Shown here in pieces: positions 8,502-17,197 of a DNA stretch of 64,000 nucleotides. This DNA comes from an uncultured Lachnospiraceae bacterium (lineage in GTDB: Bacteria; Bacillota; Clostridia; Lachnospirales; Lachnospiraceae): contig CAJUMJ010000058.1 of NCBI GenBank assembly GCA_910587095.1, forward strand, positions 1-64,000, written 5' to 3'. The translations under genes were made by a program, and so were the position numbers. Position 1 is the stretch's first letter; the number at the start of each line of letters is the position of its first letter. The notes beneath the pieces were generated by a model, which saw only the letters and a list, made by a program, of their open reading frames with translations, had not been told where the DNA came from and made no database searches.

Positions 8502-10170
8502 GTCTGAATCCCTCCCGAAAGCTTTCTCCCCGAAGCTCTAACGTCTTTAGCTGCTTTTTCTGCGACGTCGCGGGGAAGACAAAGTAGCCGATCAGATCCC
8601 CCTCCTCCGGCGCCCATATCTCCACATTTTGAATCTGGTAACGCTCCGCGGGCCATGCGAGATAGTCCGGTTGTCTGATCCAGTGTTTCGCCTCCAGCTC
8701 CGAAAGTTTTGACAGTCCCGCGCCATACTGTACGAGAAAAACCGCAACCGCAAACGTCGCTACAGCGCCAATCGCTCCCGCGGCCTTCTTTTTCGCAATC
8801 CCCGCCGCCGCTCCGAGCGACATAGCCACCAACACATAAATATAGGGTTCGCCGTAGCGCATATGAGGCGCCGTAAAGAACCAGAAAAATAAATTCACCA
8901 CGCCTGTGCCAAAAAACGCTGCCCGGACGTAGTTCCTTTCCTTTAAGTTTTTACCAAACAGATACAGGATGACGGGAACACAGACCGCACCCACCACGAT
9001 CAGCACACGGTTTCCCGCATTCTGGTTGACAAACCATTTGGGAATCCATCCAATCAGAGAATTGTCATACTCTGCAGCCGAGCGCAGTCCCCTCGCAAAC
9101 ATCTTAATGTCCAGACTGTCCGACAAAAGCACCGCCTCGTCCATCTTCCAATCCGGTTGAAACAAGTCCAGTCCCGCGTAAGGATATACGAGATAACCGG
9201 AAATCACCACGTTCCTGATCAGAAACGGAAGCAGAATTCCGACGCCTGCCGCCACATGGGAAAGGATCGCTTTCCCGTTTTTCTCCCTGATAAACAGGTA
9301 GAGCGGATAGAGGGCAAGCAGGGCCGTTGACGCCGCCGACAGCTTCACGGTCGCGGCATACACGCTCACAAGACAGAGGTAGCCGTACAAGACGCCGTCC
9401 TTCTCCTCCCGCTCCATATACTCGCTCCACTTTATAAAAATGTAAAGCATAAGAAGCATGGCCTCGATGTCCGTGCCGGAAGAGGCGATATCATGGCACT
9501 TCTGCACCACATAGAAAACCGCCACACATTTTAAAAAGTCAGAAGTCCTGCGGCTTTTCTCACCCCACAGTCTCACCGTGGAAAAGACATAAAAAAGCGC
9601 CGCCAGGCAAAAGAAACCGTTCAGTGTGTGGAGGGACTGCCCCAAAAGCCACTCAAGGCTGAACAGCGCCTGCAGAGACATGAAAGCGCTGTTATAGGCA
9701 AGCCGCATATGCAGGTTGCCAAGCCCCGGCACCACGCCGTACTCCTCGACCCAGCGGATCGCCTGGGCATGATAAAGTCCCGTATCGTACTGGCCGGGCG
9801 ACCTGGTCGTCCACACAAGCGTGAGGACAAAACAAAAAAGAAGCGCTGCCACGCGCCGGTAATCGGGCTTCTCCCACGTACAGCCAGGAAATATGCCGTA
9901 CGCTTTCCCGCGCCGAACCTGCCTGTAAGCCCACACGCAAAACAGCACGATCCCCATCGTCCCGAGAATCGTGCAGGCGATTCCGGCCACCTTGTAAAAG
10001 AGACTGAAAAACTGCGCATAGACGTTCAGGAAAATGATACCCGTCATGATATAGATGTCGGGACAGCCCATCGTCTCCCGGCGACCTTTGTAAACGCTGT
10101 CCGTGATCGCCTTGCCGAAAAGCAGGGTCGCCCCGCAGATTATGATCCAGGAAAAAAGCACCATCAGCAT
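8494..10170 (-). CDS. Polytopic membrane protein, GT-C-like (LIC_10190-like)
   Basis: A 558-residue protein with roughly ten or more membrane helices. After the first helices comes 'PGQYDTGLYHAQAIRWVEEYG' (spanning about 125-145) followed by 'NLHMRLAYNSAF'. An acidic, Tyr/His-containing first outer loop like this is where GT-C glycosyltransferases that use polyprenyl-phosphate sugars hold their catalytic residue. It starts two bases after the stop of the GtrB-like gene, which would make such a polyprenyl-linked sugar. A donor-acceptor pairing is therefore attractive but inferred. Resemblance to the LIC_10190 family is from memory of its pattern. Confidence 0.65.
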   Translation of the reverse strand: MLMVLFSWIIICGATLLFGKAITDSVYKGRRETMGCPDIYIMTGIIFLNVYAQFFSLFYKVAGIACTILGTMGIVLFCVWAYRQVRRGKAYGIFPGCTWEKPDYRRVAALLFCFVLTLVWTTRSPGQYDTGLYHAQAIRWVEEYGVVPGLGNLHMRLAYNSAFMSLQALFSLEWLLGQSLHTLNGFFCLAALFYVFSTVRLWGEKSRRTSDFLKCVAVFYVVQKCHDIASSGTDIEAMLLMLYIFIKWSEYMEREEKDGVLYGYLCLVSVYAATVKLSAASTALLALYPLYLFIREKNGKAILSHVAAGVGILLPFLIRNVVISGYLVYPYAGLDLFQPDWKMDEAVLLSDSLDIKMFARGLRSAAEYDNSLIGWIPKWFVNQNAGNRVLIVVGAVCVPVILYLFGKNLKERNYVRAAFFGTGVVNLFFWFFTAPHMRYGEPYIYVLVAMSLGAAAGIAKKKAAGAIGAVATFAVAVFLVQYGAGLSKLSELEAKHWIRQPDYLAWPAERYQIQNVEIWAPEEGDLIGYFVFPATSQKKQLKTLELRGESFREGFRHE

Positions 10171-10172
10171 TG

Positions 10173-11168
10173 CTACTGTTCCTCCCCTGCCTTATCTTCC
10201 CCCTCGCGCCACACAAGCGTGTCAATGATATATCTTGGCCTGTGTTTCGTCTCCATATAGATTTTTCCCACGTACTCACCTATGATGCCAAGAGACAAAA
10301 GCGTGATCCCTCCGATGATAAGGGATACAATCAAAGTGGTCGTATAGCCCGGCACGTTATTGCCCATAACCCAATCCACCAGACTGATCACACACATAGC
10401 CACGCTGAAAAGAAACATGAGAAAACCAAGACCCCCTATCAGCCGCAGAGGGCGCACACTCATGGAGGTAATGCCGTCCATGGCCAGCGTCAGCATTTTG
10501 CTCAAGGTATACTTGGAATGCCCCGCCTCCCTCGCTTTCACATCGAAATAAACGACGTCGGAGGGAAAACCCATGGTAGGTATCAGCCCGCGCAGAAACA
10601 GGTTCGTCTCCCGGTACTCCGACAAGGCGTCCAGCGCCTTTTTCGACATTAACCGGTAATCCGCGTGATTTGTCATGACTGTGCTGCCGAGCATATGCAT
10701 CAGCCTGTAATAAGCCGTGGCGGTGACCTTCTTAAATATGCCGTCGGAATGTCTGTCGTTTCGCACGCCGTAGACCACTTCGCAGCCCTCCATGTAGCTT
10801 TGCAAAAAAAGGTCCAGAGCCTCGATATCCTGCTGCAAATCCGCATCGATCGTGACCACCGCGTCCGCGTACTTCCTTGCCGTCATCATGCCGGCCAGAA
10901 TCGCGCTCTGATGCCCGTAGTTCCCGGACAGGCTTACCACGCTGAACTTTTTGTCCCCCGCCGCAATCCCATGCAGAAGGCGCAGCGTCGCGTCCTTGCT
11001 CCCGTCGTTCACAAACATGATTTTGGACGCTTTCGCTATCTTGTTTTCCCTCTCAAGCCGCGACAGCTTTTCTCTCATAACGGCGGCGGTTTTCTCCACC
11101 ACTTCCTCCTCGTTATAACAAGGCACCACCAAATATAAAACCGGAATTTCTCTCTTAATCTCAGTCAT
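10173..11168 (-). CDS. GtrB-like polyprenyl-phosphate glycosyltransferase (GT2)
   Basis: A 331-residue GT2 enzyme of the dolichol-phosphate-mannose-synthase/GtrB type. The N-terminal catalytic part has 'YLVVPCYNEEEVVEKT', 'FVNDGSKDAT' and the metal-binding 'TIDADLQQD'. Two C-terminal membrane helices (about 230-300) anchor it. Such enzymes move a sugar from UDP/GDP to undecaprenyl phosphate on the inner face; the lipid-linked sugar is then flipped and used by a GT-C enzyme. The adjoining membrane protein at 8494-10170 is a candidate user. A repeat word AGTACTTCTCACAC lies at its 5' side, overlapping the end of the epimerase gene. Confidence 0.88.
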   Translation of the reverse strand: MTEIKREIPVLYLVVPCYNEEEVVEKTAAVMREKLSRLERENKIAKASKIMFVNDGSKDATLRLLHGIAAGDKKFSVVSLSGNYGHQSAILAGMMTARKYADAVVTIDADLQQDIEALDLFLQSYMEGCEVVYGVRNDRHSDGIFKKVTATAYYRLMHMLGSTVMTNHADYRLMSKKALDALSEYRETNLFLRGLIPTMGFPSDVVYFDVKAREAGHSKYTLSKMLTLAMDGITSMSVRPLRLIGGLGFLMFLFSVAMCVISLVDWVMGNNVPGYTTTLIVSLIIGGITLLSLGIIGEYVGKIYMETKHRPRYIIDTLVWREGEDKAGEEQ

Positions 11169-11189
11169 CTCAACCTCTTTTAGTACTTC

Positions 11190-12188
11190 TCACACGACGC
11201 CATAGTAGTCTTTATACCACTCCACAAACTTTGCAAGCCCTTCCTCGATGGATGTCTCCGGTTTGAAATCATAGTCCCGCATCAGGTCCGTGACATCCGC
11301 GTAGGTCTGGTACACGTCGCCGGGCTGCATGGGAAGATACTCCTTTTTGGCCTCCCTGCCAAGACACCTCTCCAGCGTCTCCACATAATCCATCAGCTTC
11401 ACAGGTTTATTATTGCCTATATTATAGAGCTTATAAAACGCACCCTTCTCGTTTTTCTCCGGCGGATTACAGAGAATGTTTTCCACGCCCCTCACAATGT
11501 CGTCTATATAGGTGAAGTCCCGGTACATATCTCCCTTGTTGTATATCTGGATCGGCTCCCCGGCAAAAATTTTTTTCGTAAACTTGAAATATGCCATATC
11601 CGGTCTTCCAAAAGGCCCGTACACCGTGAAAAACCGAAGCCCTGTCACCGGAATCTGATAAAGCTTGCTGTAGGCGTGAGCCATCAGCTCGTTGGATTTC
11701 TTGGTGGCCGCATAGAGGCTCACCGGCTCGTCCACCTTATCCTCCGTGGAAAAAGGCACCTTCTCGTTGCCGCCATAGACGGAGCTGGAGGAGGCGTACA
11801 CCAGATGTTCCACAGGGAAATAGCGGCAGCCCTCCAATATATGGAAAAATCCCATCATATTGGATTCCATATAAGCTTTCGGGTTGTCGATGCTGTAGCG
11901 CACACCCGCCTGCGCACCCAAGTTCATTACAATTTCCGGCCTGTATTCCTGAAAAACGCGAAACACACTCGAATTTTCCGAAAGATCGCCCTCAATAAAC
12001 GTATAAGTTTCATACTCTTTCAAGATCGCCAGACGATCTTCTTTGAGCTTCACGTCATAGTAATCGTTCATATTGTCAAAGCCGATCACCCGCGCTCCCT
12101 TTTCCAGAAGGCTTTTCGACAGATGAAAACCGATAAAGCCCGCGCCGCCGGTAATCAGATATGTCTTAGCTGGATCCATTGCTCTCAT
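11190..12188 (-). CDS. UDP-glucuronate 4-epimerase-like SDR
   Basis: A 332-residue extended short-chain dehydrogenase/reductase. It has the NAD-binding 'ITGGAGFIG' (12-20), 'YASSSSVYGG' (131-140) and catalytic Tyr159-x3-Lys163 in 'YAATK'. The segment 'FDNMNDYYDVKLKEDRLAIL' is typical of UDP-glucuronate 4-epimerases, which interconvert UDP-GlcA and UDP-GalA. The gene lies 18 bases downstream of UDP-glucose dehydrogenase, which makes UDP-GlcA, so the pair likely supplies UDP-galacturonate for the glycan. AAAGGG just upstream supports the ATG at 12188, with ATG 12179 as an alternative. Confidence 0.88.
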   Translation of the reverse strand: MRAMDPAKTYLITGGAGFIGFHLSKSLLEKGARVIGFDNMNDYYDVKLKEDRLAILKEYETYTFIEGDLSENSSVFRVFQEYRPEIVMNLGAQAGVRYSIDNPKAYMESNMMGFFHILEGCRYFPVEHLVYASSSSVYGGNEKVPFSTEDKVDEPVSLYAATKKSNELMAHAYSKLYQIPVTGLRFFTVYGPFGRPDMAYFKFTKKIFAGEPIQIYNKGDMYRDFTYIDDIVRGVENILCNPPEKNEKGAFYKLYNIGNNKPVKLMDYVETLERCLGREAKKEYLPMQPGDVYQTYADVTDLMRDYDFKPETSIEEGLAKFVEWYKDYYGVV

Positions 12189-12206
12189 AATCCCTTTCTC
12201 CCCCGC

Positions 12207-13517
12207 TTATCGCCCGATACTGTAATATTCAATGCCTGCACTCTTCATCTCTTCCACATGATAAATATTTCGTCCGTCGTACACAAGCGGAATCCGCATC
12301 TGTTCCCTGAATACTTCCGGTGACAGAGCGCAGATCTCCTCCCACTCCGTGAACACAAAACAGATATGCGCGTCCTTAAGCGCCTTCTCGGGTGTGTCCG
12401 CATATGCGATAGAACCTCTGCCGTTTTCTCCAGCCGGATACACTTTTGCGAAATTGTCCGCAGCCACCGGATCATAAGCCGTAATCCGCGCGCCGTTTTC
12501 CAAAAGCAGTTTCACGTTGTCAAGCGAGGGCGCCTCCCGCAAATCGTCCGTTCCCGCCTTAAAGGCAAGTCCCAGCACGGCCACCTGTAATCCCTCGAAA
12601 GTGATCATGCGCTTGCATGCTTTCTGGTAAAGCCTCGTCTTCTGCGCCGCGTTCACGTCTACCGCCGCCTCCACGGTCCTTAACTGATAGCCGTACTGCC
12701 CCGCCAGATATTTGAGCGCCTTCGTGTCTTTGGGGAAACAGCTTCCGCCGTAGCCGATCCCGGCCTTTAAGAAATTCGCGCCGATTCTCGCGTCGTAGCT
12801 CATGCCCTCCGCCACCGCGCCGATATCCGCTCCCACCAGCTCACAGAGATTCGCGATATCGTTCATGTAAGAAATTTTCAGAGCCAGAAAATCGTTGCTG
12901 GCATATTTGATCATCTCCGCCGACCGCCTGTCCACGGAGACGATGGGCAGTTCAAAGGGCTCGTAGATTTTTTTGAGAAGCGCCTCCGCCTCCTTGCTCT
13001 GCGTTCCTATGATAATGCGGGCCGCATGAAGCGTGTCGCGCACGGCCGAACCCTGCGCCAGAAATTCCGGGTTGGAGGCCACTTCCACCTTCACGTCCCT
13101 TATGAGGAAATCATGGATGAACTGCTCCACCTTGTCGTTCGTGCCGACCGGAACGGTGGATTTCACCACCACCAGGCAGTCCCGCTCCACGGACTCGGCG
13201 ATCTGCCTTGAAACCGTCGCGATATAGTTCAAATTCGCGGAGCCGTCCGGCTGTTCCGGCGTACCTACCCCGATAAAAATGGCGTCCTTATCCCGGTAGG
13301 CCGCGGCATAATCCGTCGTATAGTGGAGTCTGCCCGCGGCGTTGTTTTTTTGCATCAGCTCCTCAAGCCCCTCCTCAAAGATGGGGCTCTTCCCCGCCTC
13401 CATCATTTTTACCTTCCTCTCGTCGACGTCCACACAGGTGACGTCATGGCCTTTCTCTGCAAAGCAGACGCCCGCCACCAAGCCTACATATCCAGTTCCC
13501 GCCACTGCCAGTTTCAT
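12207..13517 (-). CDS. ugd: UDP-glucose 6-dehydrogenase
   Basis: Oxidises UDP-glucose to UDP-glucuronate with two NAD+. About 436 residues, normal length. It begins with the Rossmann motif 'GTGYVGLVAG' (7-16), has 'SNPEFLAQGSAVRD' (148-161) and the catalytic cysteine Cys260 in 'GYGGSCFPKD'. The UDP-binding C-terminal domain is complete. The start at 13517 is preferred because GGAG lies six bases before it; the ATG at 13529 overlaps that site. It feeds the downstream epimerase. The 107 bp between this gene and the downstream end of the GT8 gene show no hairpin or convincing promoter. Confidence 0.95.
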   Translation of the reverse strand: MKLAVAGTGYVGLVAGVCFAEKGHDVTCVDVDERKVKMMEAGKSPIFEEGLEELMQKNNAAGRLHYTTDYAAAYRDKDAIFIGVGTPEQPDGSANLNYIATVSRQIAESVERDCLVVVKSTVPVGTNDKVEQFIHDFLIRDVKVEVASNPEFLAQGSAVRDTLHAARIIIGTQSKEAEALLKKIYEPFELPIVSVDRRSAEMIKYASNDFLALKISYMNDIANLCELVGADIGAVAEGMSYDARIGANFLKAGIGYGGSCFPKDTKALKYLAGQYGYQLRTVEAAVDVNAAQKTRLYQKACKRMITFEGLQVAVLGLAFKAGTDDLREAPSLDNVKLLLENGARITAYDPVAADNFAKVYPAGENGRGSIAYADTPEKALKDAHICFVFTEWEEICALSPEVFREQMRIPLVYDGRNIYHVEEMKSAGIEYYSIGR

Positions 13518-13636
13518 ATTTTTCTCCATTTCTGCGCTTCCGCTCCTTTCCGGACCGGCTTCCTTCTCCGGCTTTTCCGTTCCTCTCTGTCATATCCTAC
13601 ACTAACCTGTCTCTTAAATTTAAACGCCGGGCCTTT

Positions 13637-14572
13637 TCAAAGCTTCTCCTTGCTGCACGCCTTTTTTATTTTGCGCGCCACCCTTGCCATTATCGACGGC
13701 CCATGATACCTCCTGGCTTTTCCCTCGTCAAACATGCCCTTGAGATCCGGCTGCGCCGACACATAGTCCCACCAGAGACTTCCCATGTTCGTGTCATACC
13801 GCTTCCATGGCTTGTCCCCCGTATAGTGGATAATGACCGGGGAGCGCATCGCCTCCCGACACTCTTCTTCGGTGAAAATCCCCTCGGCGATAAACTGCCC
13901 GAAATCTTTTTCTTCCAGATAGGCAAATCTGTTATATTTCGGCGGAAGGTAAGCGATCGCTCCCTTGCAGGTAATGTTCAGAATATCCTGATCCTGATAA
14001 TAAAATTTTTCCCCCGCAAGCGCATCCCACTGCTCGTCGAGTTTCCTTTTTCTGATCTCGGACAAGTTCATCAGCGTGACGCCCGCGTTGATATAGCCGC
14101 CTTTCATCCCCGAAAGCCGGCCCCAGTAGGGTCTGTCACTGTTCCACTCCCATTTGTCGGAAAGGTTGACCGCCCCCCGCACCGCCGCAAACGCCATATC
14201 CTCCGTCGACGTTTCCCACAAAGAACGGAGACTTCCCCTGATTAACACGTCCACATCCATATACAAAATTTTTTCCACATCGCGCAAAAGACGCGGCAAA
14301 GCCAGACGCAGGTAGGTACCCGCGGAAATATCCCGCACCTGATACGCTCCCTCATAAGGATTTTCCACACAGTGCATCACAAGGGACGACGCCGGGTCCC
14401 TGCGGCGTATCACCTGCCCGAGAGCCGCTTCCACGCTGCCGGCCGCGCGGGTGCAGACACAGTGAATCTCAAAGTGTTCGCCCGCCCCGCGCTCGTCCAG
14501 CAAAGAAGCCGCAGCCACCTGCGCCTGCGCGACCAAATTTTCATCAAAGCAAAAGACTATTTTCATACTCAT
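13637..14572 (-). CDS. Family 8 glycosyltransferase
   Basis: A 311-residue GT8 enzyme, the retaining hexosyltransferase family that includes LgtC-type galactosyltransferases. 'KILYMDVDVL' carries the DxD metal/nucleotide-sugar motif (Asp106-Val-Asp108). 'YINAGVTLMNL', 'YYQDQDILN' and the C-terminal 'IIHYTGDKPWK' are standard GT8 blocks. A basic tail (ARKIKKACSKEK) could bind membrane. Its ATG overlaps the stop of the 60-residue gene upstream in an ATGA arrangement, so the two are probably translated together. Sugar specificity cannot be stated. Confidence 0.92.
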   Translation of the reverse strand: MSMKIVFCFDENLVAQAQVAAASLLDERGAGEHFEIHCVCTRAAGSVEAALGQVIRRRDPASSLVMHCVENPYEGAYQVRDISAGTYLRLALPRLLRDVEKILYMDVDVLIRGSLRSLWETSTEDMAFAAVRGAVNLSDKWEWNSDRPYWGRLSGMKGGYINAGVTLMNLSEIRKRKLDEQWDALAGEKFYYQDQDILNITCKGAIAYLPPKYNRFAYLEEKDFGQFIAEGIFTEEECREAMRSPVIIHYTGDKPWKRYDTNMGSLWWDYVSAQPDLKGMFDEGKARRYHGPSIMARVARKIKKACSKEKL

Positions 14573-14751
14573 TCTTTTATACGGTCAATTTCCGTAAGGT
14601 TCACGCCAGAGACCGTCAATATGACTTTCAAATCAATGTATCTTTCTCTCATCGCCCTGTATACTTCGGAATCCTTTTCCGCCAGCATCATGAACCGCTG
14701 GATTCTCGAAAATTCTTCCACAGATAGTTTCAACATTTCACCTTCTGTCAT
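14569..14751 (-). CDS. Conserved-looking 60-residue protein coupled to GT8
   Basis: A small helical, charged protein with no signal or membrane segment. Composition and frame look genuinely coding. It starts with ATG after GGTGAG. Its stop codon shares bases with the GT8 start (ATGA at 14569-14572), the usual sign of translational coupling. The sequence reads as one long amphipathic helix pair followed by a short beta-like segment (VILTVSGVNLTEI). No family is recognised. A helper, regulator or scaffold of the glycosyltransferase is the simplest idea. Confidence 0.65.
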   Translation of the reverse strand: MTEGEMLKLSVEEFSRIQRFMMLAEKDSEVYRAMRERYIDLKVILTVSGVNLTEIDRIKE

Positions 14752-14822
14752 ATACTCACCCGCTTTCTCTGCTATGGCCGGTATCGCTACAATGCCAGTA
14801 TAACACGATCGGTATACAAAAT

Positions 14823-15917
14823 CTATTCCATTATGGCAAGAAACCGTTTCGCACAGGCCGCGCAGGAAAGTTTCTCCCTGTAGGCCAGGCAGTTTTTCAC
14901 ATATTTTTCATTTTCCGAGACAACTCTTTTCAGGGCGTCCGCCGACCAGTCGTCCTCCACAATCCCCAGCTCGCCGCGTCTGATATAGGAGGCGTTGTAG
15001 GGCACGGAGGTAGTCACAACCGGCGTCCCAAGAGCAATGCTCTCCACGATGGACACCATATTGTTATCCTTCTCGGTGGAGACTAAAAGCGCTTTGGCAC
15101 GGGCCAGAACGGGCAGTAATTTTTCATGGGAAAGTCTGCCGTAAAATATGACCTTTCCATCAATGCCAAGCTCTCTCGAAGCGTCTTTAAGCGCCTCTTC
15201 TTCCTCCCCCGCCCCTATGACCGCAAGTTTAAAAGAGGCGTGTCCCTCCCGCACAAAAGCCGCAAAAGCCGCAAGGGTACGGTCGATGCGCTTTCTCGGA
15301 ATAAGCTGGGATACAACCGCGAACAAATCCTCTCTCGCCTCCTGTGCCGCGACCGGAAATTTATCCGTATCCACGCCGTGATCGACAGGCTCTGCCTCCA
15401 CTTTCGGCATAAACTGTCCGATAAAGCGCCCCGCCTCCTCGGAGCGGGGAACAACCCTCACCCGGCGCATCATAAACCTCGCCACCACCCTGTACCAGAA
15501 CTTCGCCGGAATCTCCCCCAGCATTTTGTTGTACGCCGCAAGCTCATGCCAGATAATCGTCTTCTCCGGAGCAACCCGCGCCGCCGTATAAGACCAGGTG
15601 GCAAAGACCTCACTTGTGACAATAATGTCATATTCCTTGTGTTTCTTCAGATATCGGCGGATTTCTGGCATGTAGGGAAAGCAGCGCGGTAAAAACACGC
15701 TGCGCCAGACCGTGTGAAACCAGAGAACCGGAAACTCGTACTTCTCCTCCTTCACAGGCCGGTAGTCCTCGGCCGCGATCAGCGTCACCTCGCACCCCGC
15801 CCTCAAAAAGCCGAGGCACATTGTATAAATCATGGTATCCTTTATGGATGTCACCCGGGGAATTTTGTTTGTCTCCGCCGTGTACAGAATCGGGTTTATC
15901 ACAAGCACCTTACGCAA
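14823..15917 (-). CDS. Family 4 (GT-B) glycosyltransferase
   Basis: A 364-residue GT4-type retaining glycosyltransferase. The C-terminal nucleotide-sugar domain shows 'VVSQLIPRKRIDRTLAAF', 'VIFYGRLSHEKLLPVLARAKALL' and the E-x7-E block 'VSIVESIALGTPVV' with its glutamates. The N-terminal acceptor domain is complete, with 'HELAAYNKMLG' near its hinge. It overlaps the start of nothing but is overlapped at its 5' end by eight bases of the preceding GT4 gene, so both belong to one operon. Acceptor and sugar are unknown. Confidence 0.9.
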   Translation of the reverse strand: MRKVLVINPILYTAETNKIPRVTSIKDTMIYTMCLGFLRAGCEVTLIAAEDYRPVKEEKYEFPVLWFHTVWRSVFLPRCFPYMPEIRRYLKKHKEYDIIVTSEVFATWSYTAARVAPEKTIIWHELAAYNKMLGEIPAKFWYRVVARFMMRRVRVVPRSEEAGRFIGQFMPKVEAEPVDHGVDTDKFPVAAQEAREDLFAVVSQLIPRKRIDRTLAAFAAFVREGHASFKLAVIGAGEEEEALKDASRELGIDGKVIFYGRLSHEKLLPVLARAKALLVSTEKDNNMVSIVESIALGTPVVTTSVPYNASYIRRGELGIVEDDWSADALKRVVSENEKYVKNCLAYREKLSCAACAKRFLAIME

Positions 15918-16977
15918 AGTTTTCCCCTCCCATCCCTGCCAGAGCTAAAAACCTGTCCGCAATCTTCGGGACAGCCAGCTCCTCTCCCAGCTTCGCCGCC
16001 TCTTTGCCGAACCTTTCACCCAGCGCGGGTTCGTCGGCCAGCCGCCCCATAGCCCCCGCGAGAGCTTCCGCGTCTCCCACGGGCACGAGGAAGCCGTTTA
16101 CGCCGTCCTTTATATACATGCGGGAGCCGCCAATCGGGCAATCCGTCGCAACCACGGGAATCCCCAGCGCCATCGCCTCCAACATGGAGTTGGAAATTCC
16201 CTCATAGTCCGAGGACAGAACATACATGCCCGCCTCTCTGATATCGGCGAGAACATGGTCGGAAAACCCCTTAAATATGACACTTCTGTCAATTTCAAGT
16301 TCCCCCGCAAGCGTCCGAAGCTCCGTCTCAAGCTCTCCTTGTCCGTATATCTCCAGAACAAATTCCGTGTGTTCCTTCGCGAAAGAGGCAAAAGCCCGCA
16401 AAAGCAGCTTATGGTTTTTCTGCGCATTCAGCCGCCCCACCGCCACGATCCGCTTCTGCCTCTCCCCCGCAAACGGCTCCTCCCCCGGCTCTAAGGGATT
16501 GGGGATCACCACGCTCTTTTTTCGGATTCCGGCCGGAAAGCTTTTCACCGCGTCTTTCGTCTGGCATACCACCACATCCGCCCGCCTGTAGCAGAAGTCA
16601 CGTATCTTCCTGTGGTCGTAGCGGGTGGGATCGTTTCGCTCGGACACGAGAAAAAAATGCTTCTGCCCAAGCGTCGCCACGGCCGAAAACACCGTACCCA
16701 TAGCGCTGAAAGCCCATATCTGACAGTTTCCGTTTTCCCTGTAAAACCGCCGCATTCGGAAAATCCTGCCAAGCCGCGCAGACAGACTGCCGCCGGAAGG
16801 TTCCCCCACGCTTATCACCTCCACTTCCGGGGCGAGCGGATAGGCCGTCTCATGTCCCGCGAAAAGAAGGATCGCCACAGCTATCCCTCTCCTGCAGTAC
16901 TCGTTTGCGAGAAGCGCCACAACCCGTTCCGTGCCGCCTCCCGGCATATCAGGTATCACAAACACAATTTTTTCCAT
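15910..16977 (-). CDS. Family 4 glycosyltransferase (GalNAc/Gal-type GT4)
   Basis: About 355 residues. The start 'MEKIVFVIPDMPGGGTERVV' carries the glycine-rich acceptor-domain loop 'GGGTERV'. 'IVAVGRLNAQKNHKLLLRAFASF', 'VIFKGFSDHV' and 'GISNSMLEAMALGIPVVATDCPIGG' are characteristic of the subgroup that includes PglH/PglJ-like and WbdN-like transferases. The ATG at 16977 is preferred over 17007 on family length. It is the first gene of the minus-strand operon running to 7572 and diverges from the GT2 gene at 17198 across the MITE-like element. Confidence 0.9.
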   Translation of the reverse strand: MEKIVFVIPDMPGGGTERVVALLANEYCRRGIAVAILLFAGHETAYPLAPEVEVISVGEPSGGSLSARLGRIFRMRRFYRENGNCQIWAFSAMGTVFSAVATLGQKHFFLVSERNDPTRYDHRKIRDFCYRRADVVVCQTKDAVKSFPAGIRKKSVVIPNPLEPGEEPFAGERQKRIVAVGRLNAQKNHKLLLRAFASFAKEHTEFVLEIYGQGELETELRTLAGELEIDRSVIFKGFSDHVLADIREAGMYVLSSDYEGISNSMLEAMALGIPVVATDCPIGGSRMYIKDGVNGFLVPVGDAEALAGAMGRLADEPALGERFGKEAAKLGEELAVPKIADRFLALAGMGGENFA

Positions 16978-17076
16978 TTCCGTTATCCATCCCCGCAATC
17001 GGTACACACTGTTTTACTTTTTTGATTTCGTAGACTATAATATATGTGATTCTTACCGTAATCGTTTCAAATGCAC

Positions 17077-17179
17077 ATAATACGCAAATAGGCATTTGCG
17101 AAACTCGTCAAATCGTGGCTCTTTTTGTGCAATTTCAACAATCTTAAAAGAGTTTCGCAATCACCTAATAATACGCAAA
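17077..17179. mobile_element. MITE-like 79-bp element with terminal inverted repeats and 12-bp flanking direct repeats
   Basis: Imperfect 18-bp inverted ends TAGGCATTTGCGAAACTC (17089-17106) and GAGTTTCGCAATCACCTA (17150-17167) match at 15 of 18 positions; the inner 11 are perfect. They enclose 43 bp without coding capacity. The word ATAATACGCAAA abuts both ends exactly (17077-17088 and 17168-17179), as a target-site duplication would. It sits in the only gap between the divergent operons, just ahead of the GT2 ribosome site. A stem-loop plus chance repeat is possible, but the clean junctions favour a miniature insertion. Confidence 0.6.
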
Positions 17180-17197
17180 ATGAGAGAGGATTCCGCC

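Noticed and set aside
17096..17197. N-terminal extension of the GT2 protein
   Set aside because: It would be encoded by the MITE-like element; the ribosome site and fold start fit the ATG at 17198.
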